Origin: Macrobrachium rosenbergii
Taxonomy: Eukaryota; Arthropoda; Malacostraca; Decapoda; Palaemonidae
Length of the DNA stretch: 64,000 nucleotides
Assembly: GCF_040412425.1 (NCBI RefSeq)
Contig: NC_089781.1
Location: forward strand, 48,469,727-48,533,726
Direction: 5' to 3'
Of the stretch, positions 26,235 to 38,027 are shown one piece after another. A program made the translations under genes and the position numbers. How positions within the stretch are numbered: the first letter of the stretch is position 1; each line of letters opens with the position of its first letter. The notes beneath the pieces are model-generated. The model was not told the origin of the DNA and searched no databases. It saw only the letters and a program-made list of their open reading frames with translations.

Positions 26235-28148
26235 TCACGAAGTTGGTGTAGCGGAAGCATGTTGACTCGGCTGCACCAAAACGAACTGCTGTTGGGGTTG
26301 CGCCTTAGATGTGGAGGGCTGCCCGACCTGAGAAACCGGGACAGCCTGAAGCACAGTCGGGGCTTGAGGTCTCTTAAAGCCCTGGAACCTCCTAAACCTC
26401 TTCCCTTTAGGTTGAGGGCCGGAGGTCTCGGAAAACTTCCTCTTAAAAGGAAGGCCCCAACGAGAATGAAGACTTTGGTTGGCTCTAGTAGCTTCAGCCA
26501 TAACTGCATTAACCTCATCCTCCGGAAAGAGATTAGGTCCCCAGATAGAACTTTTTATTAGCCTGTTAGGTTATGTCTGATAGTGGTCTCCGTAAAGATG
26601 TTTTCTGCAAATTTGTCTGGCTACAACAAAGTCGTAAAGACCTGACTGGAAGGAAGCCAGAAAGGACTTTGTAACCACCTGAAACAAGGGCTCGTCATGA
26701 TAGGCTAGAGCTGTTACTTCAGACATAGTGACTGCGTGCAGGGAATGACCTAACCTGCACCTGGTTTCAAATTCTGTTTTGAGCAAAGGTTCCGGAATTC
26801 GAGGAAGATGCTCACTGAACAAGGCGGAGGCACACTCAGGATCAAGCTTCCCTACTGTAAAAGTCGCCAGAGCTCCCAACCAACACTCTGAGTCTCCGGG
26901 AAAAAGGAGAGAGGTGGATTCCGTTTCCCGGAGCTGAGGCATAGGCTTGCCATCCAAACCTGCTTGGAGAGTCAACTCCGCAATTTTAGTAATGCAAGGA
27001 GTCGGAATGGCATCGCCAGTAGAGAACATTGTGAAAGACCCTTTAAAAGGAGTGAGCTTAGTGTTTTCGCACTCCCAACTAGTGAGAGCGCGCAACAGAG
27101 TAGATTGAACCTGATCCTTTGGGAAGATAATCATCTCCTTAGGGACCTTGTCAGACCTAACCCAGGCTACTTCCGTTAGCCTGGCGAAACCTGGATAGGG
27201 GGGAACTAAGTCGGGCGGGAAGAACTCCAGTTCCTCCAAGCGACGGGTGCCTAAACCTTCAATGGTCAAGGTGTCATTATGTAAGGGAGCATGTAAAGCC
27301 AGACGCCATGGGTTCCCTTTATCGAAGGGAGGTAGTCTGGAGGCATCCGGGACAACATGGGACTGGGGCGTTGCTCCGGACTGGATGAACCCGGAAATCA
27401 GACTTTCTTGGGCTTCCACTTTCTCCGTCAAAGATTGCATAGACTCTTCGGAAGACTTCAGGCTTGAAGCAATATCACCAAGCTTAGCGTCAACTTTAGA
27501 GTCGATCTTCTCCATCAAGCGAATTATGAAGGCCTCAGAATCAAAGTCAGGCAAAGACTTAGCCTTCGAAATTCTGGATCTTGACTCCTTATGAGAGGGA
27601 GCAGCCTTAATTATTGGTGATACCGGTTTGGGAACCGGAGATGACAGAGAGGGATGCCATTGAGATTTAGAAGGTTTTGAAGAATCTTTCTTTTTCTGTG
27701 TTTTAACCTTGGGCCTGACAGATTGAGATCTGTCCCCAAGGTTGGCTGGATTCGGGAAACCCTGGAAAGAAGAGGATGAAGAAGGTGAATTAAGAGATGG
27801 AACACACAAACCAACCCCGCCTGTCTCACTTACCACCCTACCTTCAACCTGATGGACGTCAACTTCGACAATCATGGGTTCTGAATGTAAATTAATAGCC
27901 GCCACCTCTTCCGCTACTTCTCCGCACAGGGCGTCGTCTTGGGAGGATTGAGTATCCAGCCGAATCTTTTCGATGATCGGCGCAGCTAAGTCCTTTGGTA
28001 AGGCGGCAAAAATCCGGGCACCAGGGTAAAGGAGATTACAAACCTCCTCTGAAAGGATGTACGGTTTACCGGCTGCCACATTCCTCCCGAATCCGCCGAC
28101 CCAGAACTTCAAAGACGACAGTGCAGCAGAGCGGATTACAGGTTTAGT
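26235..28148 (-). pseudogene. DIRS element 1 Gag, main exon, one in-frame stop
   Basis: The frame begins at a splice acceptor (CTTCTCTTCCAG, cut after 28149) and is open to a TAA at 26571-26573. It then continues in the same frame to a stop near 26235, about 637 codons in all. Features: LKFWVGGFGRNVAAGKPYIL near the N-terminus, a Ser/Pro/Lys-rich linker, a predicted coiled-coil-like stretch with many Glu/Lys (residues about 200-240), a conserved middle region (LPPFDKGNPWRLALHAPL), and a basic C-terminal tail (FKRKFSETSGPQPKGKRFRR) likely to bind nucleic acid. Element 2 has sense codons at the TAA. Expected role: nucleocapsid-like particle formation. No known host homologue. Confidence 0.85.
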
Positions 28149-28253
28149 CTGGAAGAGAAGGCGGAGTTAATAAAAAATCCCTCCTGAAAGGAAGAGCTAT
28201 AAGAGGTAATATAATCGAAGGAGACTACAATTTAGTCGACTCTCGACACTTAC

Positions 28254-28424
28254 CGATTCATCGGACGCCAGTCCGTAAAGGGCGTAACAAATCTCGCACC
28301 CTTCTGGGTGCCAAACGATTCCATCTCCAACATGAACTGCACAGCCAGAGTGGGAGCGGCACACTTCGTGACCGAACGATTGATGGAGAATGGCTGAGCA
28401 CCCAGGTTCTTCACAACGTACCAT
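28254..28424 (-). CDS. DIRS element 1 zinc-binding 5' exon of Gag
   Basis: 57 codons with regularly spaced Cys and His: CEEPGC, then GHEVCRSHSGC, then WHPEGCEIC. It ends at a donor G|GTAAGT (28253-28248), and a 105-nt intron leads to the acceptor at 28150-28149. The reading phase (0) is preserved into the Gag exon. The exon is preceded by an acceptor-like CTACTTACAG. The ATG at 28424 directly after it could be the start, or the exon is internal. Element 2 has a 171-nt exon of the same length with every Cys and His conserved. The likely job is nucleic-acid or protein binding by Gag; function is unproven. Confidence 0.75.
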
Positions 28425-28429
28425 CTGTA

Positions 28430-30047
28430 AGTAGGAAGATGGTAAATGAGCACCATAGGAGTAGGCACCGCCGGAATAAGACCGGCGGCGAGAGGGATTG
28501 TTAATAACGTAAAATTAATACAAGGCAAAAAAGGGACGAATGTTTTTAAAATCATAAATAAGCGGAAACGTTATAATATTCCGCCGTAGGGGTATGTAAT
28601 GCTCCGCCGCCAGTCACTGATTTCGTTGTATATACATCATGGGAACGGAGTCCCCATGGCGGAGGGTGAAAGGAAATACCTCTCCAACAACCGCGGTTAA
28701 AATCACCCTAGTGATAGAACAACGAAAAACAGGACTAGACCGGCGGAGATGAAAATAATAAAAACCCCGAATGTTATCATGCATACACGGGTCAATGTTC
28801 GACACACAAGCTGCCAACTGGATAGACATTGGAAGCAAGTCTACGAAGCACCGCCCGGATGAAAAAGAGAGGGGTTAGTGATAGAAACCTGGCGGAACAA
28901 CGACTGGTCGAGTGGGCAGCACTCTCCAGACGCTGACTATACCACCCAGGGGAGGGGGGGAAACCGAACAACGATGAGCGGCTAACCCACCCCCCCATAC
29001 AGGGGGAAACGCACAGGTGACGTCACTAATCATATGACGAAAACTGAACTGCATACACGAGAGAGAAAGAGACCGTAGCCTACACTCCAACACCCAAGCT
29101 TTGGACTAGACAGGGGGCCAGTGGGGTATGCCACTGTAATGGGGAGAGAAGGACCAAGGTCCTAGCTCAGCCAGCCACATAAGACTAGAACAAGCAGGGA
29201 GGGAGGAAAGTGAGGATTCCTCACGCTACAGGCACTCGTAAACAAGGCAAACCAAACCTCCCCAGCCTAATGGCTGAACGGGAGATAAAGGTAGCCTAAC
29301 ACCGTGTAAGAGAACAGCACGTCTAGCCTAAGGCTAAAAAACTATATCTAAGATAACAATTCAATAAAAAGATTCGAAAAAGGACAACATATAAAACACA
29401 TATATAAAAGCATAAACGAATTGGCGAAAAGACAGGCCAAAACAGGCCGAAGCATCGGGCATAAGGATATCGTGTGTATCCCAAGATGGCCGTCAGAACA
29501 CCAAAACGAATGCGAAACTTAATCTAAAAATATATAAGTCATCCTGCCTTGTAGAAAACAGCTAACATCATAAATAAATACTTCACACCAAGGAAAACAT
29601 ATTAAAGACTGGAGGGGAAGAGAACTGATAAAAGGGACCCAAATTCTATTGTCAGAAAATGGGAGACCCATGGCCTAAATGATAATGGATAGGCAAAAAC
29701 ACAATCTCGTCCCCAACCAGCACTCGATGCAAAGTAAAATACATTTTCTCCACACAGACTCCAAATTATATCGAGACAAAATAATATAAAAAATGTTGAG
29801 ATTGAAGATCAAAATGTAAGAGGCAAACATGGAGCATACGCTGCATATGGGGCAGCGCTGCAAAACACTTAAAACGAAAAATCGTAAGATAAAAACAAAT
29901 TAAATTGCCTCTAAGACCAACAATCCAACCAGAATTAGTACTCAACTTAGATGGTGATAAAACCTCGGTGGAAGACATGATGAGCTGCCAAAAAGAAATT
30001 ACGATTGCACACAAAACAGAACGCAGTGTAAACACGATCGCTGCTAA
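28430..30047 (-). other. DIRS element 1 5' leader region
   Basis: About 1.6 kb between the 5' terminal repeat and the zinc exon with no coding frame that I trust. GC content is higher than in the surrounding host sequence. It must contain the promoter and perhaps further noncoding exons. Confidence 0.6.
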
Positions 30048-30354
30048 AATTGGAATGACGTGTCAGTCTCGTGATGACGCCTACTTGGCGGTCGGGTGAG
30101 TATTCCGAGTTACAAGTTTGTAACGGCTCATCCAATTTGGGTCTTTGAGAATTGAGAAGTCTATTGGACGAAGGCCTGTGGAAGCGTAATAGCTCACCCC
30201 CGGTATATACCGACATCTGTATGAGATGTTCGAACTGGAGGTAGTAACTCCAGCATCCTACATAGCTTTTTTCTCTGGTATATATAGCAGTCTTAAACCT
30301 AGAAATGTGCTAATTGGAACCAATTTCACTGGCTGACACAGGTCGACCCAGAAA
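30048..30354 (-). repeat. DIRS element 1, 5' inverted terminal repeat
   Basis: Inverse match to 22431-22745. Terminal sequence CCCAGAAA at 30347-30354. It starts the element on the coding (minus) strand. Confidence 0.9.
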
Positions 30355-30511
30355 GTGTAGTTTACATCGTTGTTAATACACCCAAAGCATTAAAACTAAG
30401 ATTTTCTTAAGATTCTTGACGATTTTCGACGATTTTTCGGTTTATGATGATTTTTGGTTTCCGACGCATTGTAAAAACCGAATCCCCGTTGTAAACCGGG
30501 GACTGCCTGTA

Positions 30512-33104
30512 AATGGATAACTAAAAATGTACATATTAAATTAATAAAAATTAATAATAAATAACTAACATTAATTTGATAAGAATAAAAATGATGAACA
30601 AATAAAAATAAAAGTGAATGAAAATGAAATCAGTGAAAAATAAGATAAGTAACATTTTTTAATATGTGTAAAAATGTAAAAAAGAATATATAAAAAAGTT
30701 AAAATAAAACAAATATATCAAGAAGTACAAATGAAAATTGATAATAAAAGTAAAAATATATGGAATTCATTAAAAATAAGTAAAAAATAAAATAAGTGAA
30801 AAAATTTAAATAAAAAAATAAACAAAAGTTTAAACTATAAAATATATGAAATTACAAAAAATAAAGAAAAGTACAGTAAATGAAAACATAAATAAATAAA
30901 AGTAAATGAAAATGTAAATAAATGAAAGTAAAAAGGAAATAAGATTGAAAAGAAACAATTAATAAAAATAAACAAAAATTAAAATAAAATAAAAAAAATA
31001 TATGTATACAAAAAATAGATAAAAATAAAAAAATATATATAATTTCAAATAAGTAAAAATGTATAAAATTAAGTAAAAAAATGTTAAATAATTAATATAT
31101 ATGTAAATATAAATAAATATAAACAGAAACAGATAAAAATCAATAAAGATAAATACTAACAAATATAAATAATAAAATTAAAATGTAAGTAAATATATAT
31201 AAAACAAATAAGAATGAATAATCAATTTAACATAAAATAAATAGTTAAGATGAAAATAAAAGAAATAAGTCAATTTAAAGGGAAACAAATTAAAAAAATA
31301 AAACAGCAAATAAAAATAAAATCACTTAAAAAATAAATGGAAATATATAAAAATAAGGAAATCTAATTAAAAGATGATATATAATAAATAAAATGATAGA
31401 CAAAAATCAATAATAGTAAATAAACAAAAATAAATAAGGATAATCAAAAATAAGAATACATGACAATGAATAAATATCAGTGAAAAAATAAAATAAAAAA
31501 AAAAAAGAAAAATACATAAAAATGAGTAATAATTAAAATAAAAGTAAAAAATTTATTAAAAAAATAAACATTAACAATTGTAAATAATGATAAATAATTA
31601 TAAATAGAAATAAAAACATGAAAGTAAATGAGTAAACAAAAATTTTTAAAAATATAAACAAAAATAAAAATAAAATTTGAAGAAACATAAGAAATAATAA
31701 AAATAAAAAAATAAATCAAAGTAGATTCAAATAATAATAAAAGTAAGACAATAAAAATTAATAAACATAGCTATAACGATAAAAAATATATAAATAAAGA
31801 TAAATAAGAATAAATAGAAATAAAAAAGGAAATTAAATGAGATTAAACAAAAATGAAACTAAAAAATAATCAAAAATAAAAATATAAAATTTTAAGAAAC
31901 AAGAAATAATAAAAATGTATAAAAAATAAATCAAAGATACAAATAAATAAAAATGAAAATATATTTAAATAATTGAATATAAAAAACACTAAAGATAAAT
32001 AGAAACTATTAAATAAACAAGAATAAAATAAATAAAATTAAATGATGATAAATAAAAATGTAAAAAATCAGAGACAGAAAATTCACCAAATTATTGAAAT
32101 TAAATAAAAACAGATCAAATAAATTTAAAATAAAAACAAACAAAATAAAAAATAAAATCAATACCCAACAATAAAAGTAAAATAAATAAAAATATATTAA
32201 AAGAAAAAACAAATAAAATAAAAATAAATAAAACAAAAATATAGAAAAATAAATAAAAAATATGCAAAATAAATAAAATTAACAATAAGTAATATTAAAA
32301 ACAAATATTAATAACAGTAAATACAAAAAATAAAAAGTAATAATTAAAAATTAATATCAATTGAAACAAATAAATATGAATAAAAACATCTCGAAATGAG
32401 TAAAAAATAAAAAAAAAGATAATAAATAATGATCTATAAAAATGAATGAAAATAAATAAAAAAGAGAATAGAAATAAATAAAAATAGATAAAAAATTTAA
32501 TTAAAATCCGAATGAAAATCAGAAAAATAATTAAAATTAGAATATATATATAAAAATGAAAAATAGAACATAAAAATGTGAAAATGAAAATAAATAGAAA
32601 GAAATAAAAATAAAACTAAATGGAAATCGATAAGTATAGATTGAAATAAAAATTTAAAATAAATGAAAATAAATTTTTATATCAAATTAAAAATAGAATT
32701 AAATAAAATTGAAGATAAAAAAGAATATAGCTAAATACAAAAATAAGAAATAAAAATAATTAAAAATAAATATAACAATAAATAAAAATAAAAATAGGAA
32801 ACAGTTAGAAACTGAAAAAAAAAAATAAATAAGAACCATTAAGACAAAAAAATATTTGATACATAAACAGAAAATAACAAAATTGTATAAAATATAAATT
32901 AGTTAAAATAGAAGTAAAACAAAAAGAAACGAAAAATAATACCAATAAATATTAAAATACAAAAAATAATAAAATAAAGGTTAATAGAATTAAAAATAAT
33001 AAATGAAATTAATAAAATATAAACAAAAAATATATAAGAAACAAAAAAAAAAAATTAAAGATGAGTAATTGAAAATAAAAATAAATAAATATATGAAAAT
33101 ATGT
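30512..33104. repeat. AT-rich repeat family, copy C proximal part (A-rich strand)
   Basis: Reverse complement aligns with copy B from about 16541 through 18440 and with copy A from 13583. Includes the exact 29-nt landmark near 32420-32448 and a short TA run at about 32540-32550 where copy B has the long (TA)n. F/I/Y-rich minus-strand frames are artefacts. Ends where the gypsy remnant begins. Confidence 0.75.
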
Positions 33105-34595
33105 AACGTTGTGTAACTACCAGGAGTATGAAGAGAACTACGTCTGCAAGTGAAGAAACTGAGCATTTACCTGCACCAGAAGGATCAAGTGTAAGATCTT
33201 TGAGCTTAGAAGAGCTGTTCCAGGAAAGTGAAGTTTCCCCTAGTGTTAGTAATGAAGAGATTTCCCAAGACGACGAGGATCCTGTTGTTACTGAAGAGAC
33301 TCAGAGTAGTCAGAGTGTTCCTGAAGACAGTAGTGAAACTACAGTAGCAGAATTAGCAGATATGGAGAGTTCACCCCTTGAAGTTGGTCAAGTGACTAGA
33401 GAGAAGCTAATGGAATTGCAGAAGAAGGATGCAACATTGGCTGACTTGTTCTTCAGAATTGTTGATCAAGAAGAGATGCAACACACTCATACCTGTTATT
33501 ATCTAAGGGAAGGATTGCTAATGAGGAAGCATCGGCCTGCAGATATACCAGGAAGCAAGTGGTAGCAGTAGCGCATGAGTCTGGACATAAGGGAATCAGG
33601 AAGACTGTTGAGAAGATTATGAAGTATTTTTTCCCACCTGGACTTTGCAAGGATGTTAGCAGGTTTTGCAGAGTGTGTCACACATGCCAGATAGCTGGAA
33701 AACCGAATGAAACCATTCAGAAAGCCCCCCCACAGCCCATAGGAGTTAGAGGAGAACCCTTTAGCAAGGTGATTATAGATGTGGTTGAGCTGCTTTCGAA
33801 AACAAAGAAGGGAAATGAATATCTGTTAACATTAAGGTGTCCAGTGACAAGATATCCTGAGGTGATTCCTGTAAGAAGTATAAGTGCAAAGGTAATTGCT
33901 GAGAAGTTGGTGGAGTTTATCTCCAAGTTTGGAATACCAGAAATTGTGCAAAGTGATAGAGGAAAGAACTTTACTTCAAAATTGTTCCAGGATGTGATGA
34001 ACTTGTCAGAAGTGAAACAACAGTTATCAACTGCTTATCATCCAGAAACTCAAGAAGCCTTGGAAAGGTTCCACTAGACATTGAAAAGTAAGTCAACAAA
34101 GTATTGTTATGACTCAGGAAGAGAATGGGATGCTGGTTTACCCTTGATGTTGTTTGAAGTTAGGAATGCTTATCAAGAAAGTATGGGATGTTCACCAAAT
34201 GAAATGATTTTTGTTCGAGATGTGAGAGGTCCATTGAAGACTCTTGCATAGAATTGGGAAGAAAATCAAGAGGAAATCCAAGGGGAATATGTGAAGAATT
34301 TGAGGGAAAGGTTAAGAGAAATTAGAAAATTCTCTTTAGAAAATCTGAAAGTAGTCAAGAGAAAATGAAAAGGAGATATGATGCTAAGACTAAACTAAGA
34401 AGTTTTAGTGTAGGACAGCAAGTTCTAGTGTTCTTACCATTGAAAAGATCTCCCCTTACCAATAAGTTTCAAGGTCCTTATAGGATAATAGAGAAGTTAA
34501 GTGATCGAACTTATGTGAATGAAACACCAGAAGAAGGAAATGACAGAGGAAGAACAACTACAAAGATTTTTTAGCACGGCTGGATTTTATCGCCA
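33105..34595 (+). pseudogene. Ty3/gypsy pol remnant 1 (linker and integrase)
   Basis: A first frame, 33128-33565, encodes an acidic Ser/Glu-rich linker and the segment REKLMELQKKDATLADLFFR that precedes integrase. A frameshift near 33555-33560 leads into 33559-34077: a zinc HHCC domain (HESGHKG ... CRVCHTC), then the catalytic core with Asp in KVIIDVVELL, Asp in VQSDRGKNF and Glu in QEALERFH. The last two acidic residues are exactly 35 residues apart (D,D35E). A stop at 34075-34077 and further breaks follow. The C-terminal segment (VGQQVLVFLP, NKFQGPYRI) resumes in another frame at 34365-34574. Protease, RT and RNase H are missing on the left, where the A-rich repeat abuts, so the element is 5' truncated. 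Confidence 0.88.
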
Positions 34596-34739
34596 TCTGA
34601 ATATCTCACCCGCAGTAGTACCCCTGACTGATTTTGTAACCATACTGTGTAGAGATAGAGAACATTTTGGGAAAGAACAGTGTAATTACCAATTATTTAT
34701 CCCATTCTGAATCGTTGGATTCAAACCCGGGATAACAAA

Positions 34740-35416
34740 TCTTCTGGGGGGAGGAATTTCATGATGTTGCCTTGTAATATGTATATAGGCTACTCCCATA
34801 GTTTTGATACATTTACTCTTCTATTTATAATGTCTTATGTGTAATGATATTAATTGTTGAAATGTCGTATGTAGTGTAATGTCATATCTTAAAAGAATTA
34901 ATGATTTAGATAAATTAACAGTGTAATTTAAAATGAATAATATGTTTTAATAATAACGTAGTATGTGACCCAAATTTTGTCCCCAAGCAACAAGTGTTCT
35001 GTACTTGTGATGTCGTGTTTTTGTTTGGCTGTTGTCGCTAGGATAATCAGTTAACTAGTGCGTGCGGGAATGGCAATCGTGTCTGTAAAAGCTTTGTCTC
35101 ATATGAGAAAAGATGAATGATTTCACAATGTTTCATGTACTGTTTTGAAAACCAACTTTGGTTCTTTGTCTATTTGAAAGCGTGCCGTTTGTGGCTGGCC
35201 AATTCCCGTCTGTTTTGATCATGTTGAGATTCCATTAAGAGCTTCCTCCCATACGATTTTCTGCCAGAATCGTATATGCCTTTTTGAGAACAAATGCACG
35301 TATCTCAATGGATTACATCATGTTTTGTAGGATTGTGTTGCTCTGATCACGTATTATTCTGATGTCGCCTGGTTGTTTCATTTCCCACTGGAACCTTAAA
35401 GTTTGCTCATTCTGAT
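34740..35416 (+). repeat. Candidate polypurine tract and 3' LTR of gypsy remnant 1
   Basis: CTGGGGGGAGGAA at about 34744-34756 is a purine tract in the position expected before a 3' LTR. The following 660 bp are noncoding with several TGATG/TAATGT words. The DIRS element 2 insertion at 35417 cuts through it, and sequence after 44011 could be its continuation. No 5' LTR exists here to confirm the limits. Confidence 0.4.
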
Positions 35417-35737
35417 TTTCTGAGCTCGTCCCTGTGTCAGCTGGTGAAATTCCCATCGTGCACGAATTTTTAGGTATAGATATTGCTAAATATACCAGAG
35501 AAAAAAGCTATCAGGAATGCTGGGGTTACTACCCCCAGATCGAACATCTATTATGAAATAGACGTCGGTATAGATAAGGGTGAGTGATTGTTGTCACTGC
35601 CACAGGACTGCACTCTGTAGACATCCCAATGACAAAACCCCGGAACGTGAGGAGCCGATCTAACGCCCGCACTCACCTGCCCGCCAACCGACGACCCCAG
35701 CGCCATCTGTACTCATTCCATTCTAGCACGTTTTTCC
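35417..35737 (+). repeat. DIRS element 2, 5' inverted terminal repeat
   Basis: Starts TTTCTGAGCTCG and matches 43673-43979 in inverse orientation to the words ACTCATTCCA...CTAGC. Confidence 0.9.
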
Positions 35738-37727
35738 TTTAAGAAGGCTTTTTTCTTGTGCTGGTTTTTTTACCATATTTGCTTGGATTAACCATGTCTT
35801 CAAGCAGTTTCACCATTATGAAGTTAAGTACCATCTTCTTGTGGGGTTTTATTATCAGTGAGGCTGTTATTGGCCCGTAAGTTAATATTTACAGGGTCAT
35901 ATATCGGGCGCTCCCCGGCGTTCGCCGCCTCTACCATGATGACCTTGAGGTACACCCTTACAGCTCGTTTCTGCAGGGGTTTCTCTCGGTCGTTTACAAT
36001 TTTATTCATGTTTCGTAATTCCCCTTCAAGAAGTTCCTTTTGGAGGCGTTTATCTATGTCGGGCGATACCTGGTACCTTGATTAGCGTCATTCCTCACGG
36101 AGGCTTCCTCCCCTTATTTTGGTTCTTACAATTAATTCATAGCTTATACCAGGCTCTCGTGCGAGTAGATTCCCCCTCCAAGGTGGTGCTTTCTTTTGTC
36201 AGTTTCTCTGATTTGTAGTGTAATGGATGACATGGATAATTTTGGATTTATTGTGGTCCGGGCTCGGCGTCAGGAGCAGCCACTTGGCTGCCTACCTCCT
36301 GTTCGCCTCGCTCGGTTAGGCTATACGCTTAGCACAAGTTCTTATATTTTTGTATATTCGATCATATTACGTGTATTTATGTTGTTATTGGTTAACTTTA
36401 GCGGTACTTATCAGAAATTGGGGATCCTAGCCTAGCCCTCTCGCTCCAATCGGTGGGTTAGGCTATTCAGGTTAGGCTTTGGCATTGTCTTAGCTCCCAT
36501 CTCTCCCGACTATGTCGCTTGAGTGGGGGAGGGAGGGGTAGGCTATTTGTTGTTCCATCCGCCTTACCGCTCGTTTTCGGGTTTGCTAGGGCATCTGAAG
36601 CCCCCATCCCCTCCTCCCTCTAATGAGGGAGAGAGGAAAAATAAAAGGGGGATCTTCTTTATGCATTGCCCTTCTGCCCCATGTGTCGGTTGTTGGTTGG
36701 ACTGTGTTACGGGAATTTCCCTCCCTTCCACCCCCCTCTTCCTCTCCTCTCTCCTCCCTTTTACTGTCTGGGCTGCGCCTTCAGAGGAGGGTGAGAGTTT
36801 GGCGTTGCTTTAGACTAGTGCTATTATCCTATCCTCCCCTAGTACTTTTGGTGAGTGTCATGAGTCTCCCTGCGTGTAGGAAGTCGATACGTCTGTTTTG
36901 ACGCCCCGTGGGGAGTTACAGTCAGTGTATGGGGGTGTCCCCCGTCCACTTGAACATAACTCTCGATTCCACCTTCTAAGTACTGCCTCCCTGACTTTGC
37001 TAGTGGTGTGTCATCTCCCCGCGTGTGGGACGTCGGTCTCTTCGATTGTCACCCCGCGGGGGACTAGTCAGGTTCCCAGTTGAGAGTCACCCACCCTCCT
37101 GGCCTACGTTCTAGTGTCACCCGCTCGGCTAGTGCTTCGTTGGTTCGCTCTCCTCCGGGTCGGGCTGAACTTCGATCACCTTCAGGGTTTAAACACTTCC
37201 TAGCTGGTTCTGCTCCGCCGTCCCCGGTCCTCCCGTTGCCTTCTTACCTGTTACCACTCCGGTGGTTTTGGTTTTCAGTAGGTTGGCCTTAGTCACACCT
37301 AGTTCTCTAGCTGTATAATAACTGGGGGTAATGATTTACCCGCCCTCCCGCTGTAACCAAGTGACGGAGGCACGATCTCGGAGAGGTCGCGCGAACACTA
37401 TGACCAGCAGTGTACTGCTATCCTATGTTGTTAACCATTTACTTACTACCGGACTCCGGCACTAATTATACTTTAAGTTGATTTTACAATTAAGAGTTGC
37501 ATGATCCTAGGTTAAGGTCCTACTCCGTCGAACTATCTCCGGCGATCCTTAATTTAGTGTGTGTCATGTTTTGCTCTGTTTATCGTCCCGCCGGAATGCT
37601 CCGGCGGGTCCGGTATAAATTAATTAGCATGCTCCATTACCTGCTATAGTTTAAGGTCCCTATCTTCGCCGGTTCTGCTCCGGCGCGCCTTAAATTAGTA
37701 TGTTCATATACCGTCTACCACTTACAG
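35738..37727 (+). other. DIRS element 2 5' leader region
   Basis: About 2 kb, GC-richer than the host sequence, with many short unrelated frames and no conserved protein. An acceptor-like CTACCACTTACAG ends at 37727, directly before the zinc exon, which suggests at least one upstream noncoding exon or a 5' UTR. Confidence 0.55.
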
Positions 37728-37898
37728 ACAGTACGTTGTCAGGAGCCCGGGTGCACTGCAGTGCTGCACCAGCCCTATGGGCACGTTGTCTGCCGTTCCC
37801 ATTCGGGCTGTGCAGTCCGGATAGACAACCTCATCGTGTGGCACCCGGACGGTTGTGAGGTTTGCTTCGCTCTTTACGAGCTTATCCAGGACGAGTCG
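37728..37898 (+). CDS. DIRS element 2 zinc-binding 5' exon of Gag
   Basis: 171 nt, 57 codons, the same length as in element 1. Cys/His spacing is conserved: CQEPGC, GHVVCRSHSGC, WHPDGCEVC. The donor G|GTAAGC is at 37899-37904. The 129-nt intron ends in CTCTCTTCCAG at 38027, and phase 0 is kept into Gag. Where element 1 has ATG as the first codon, this copy has ACA, so either the start was lost here or the exon is genuinely internal with a start farther upstream. Confidence 0.75.
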
Positions 37899-38027
37899 GT
37901 AAGCCTATAGTTACTGCCTTTAGTTTACCTGGTTGCCTCACTTGTTTCAAGTACGTTATGTTCCTGATATATTGCTTATATATCTTTTCACTGAGCGCTC
38001 AGTTATTAAGTCCCTGCTCTCTTCCAG

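Larger units (their letters stand above)
22399..30354 (-). mobile_element. DIRS-like retrotransposon 1, nearly complete, 7956 bp
   Basis: Minus-strand element with all hallmarks of DIRS: no target duplication, inverted terminal repeats (22399-22745 and 30048-30354), an ICR (22791-22881), and genes in the order zinc exon, Gag, RT-RNase H, overlapping tyrosine recombinase. The 3' terminal repeat has an outer extension of about 32 bp (AAAGGGATTTTG onward) lacking from the 5' one, as known for DIRS-1. In the ICR the reverse complements of both ends meet over a shared TTT, marking the circle junction. Damage is limited to one Gag stop and one RT frameshift, so this is a fairly young copy. It sits inside the MITE at 22192-30509. 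Confidence 0.92.
22192..30509. mobile_element. Tigger/pogo-like (Tc1/mariner) non-autonomous element, split by a DIRS insertion
   Basis: Left end CAGGCAGTCCCCAGTTTACG (22192 on) and right end GTAAACCGGGGACTGCCTG (to 30509) are inverted repeats of about 20 bp. They are flanked by TA at 22190-22191 and 30510-30511, the target duplication of the Tc1/mariner group. Without the DIRS element only about 360 bp of the host element remain (22192-22398 and 30355-30509), with internal direct words TTACGAC, so it is a MITE with no transposase. Assignment to Tigger/pogo rests on the CAG ends and TA target and is not proven. Confidence 0.75.
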
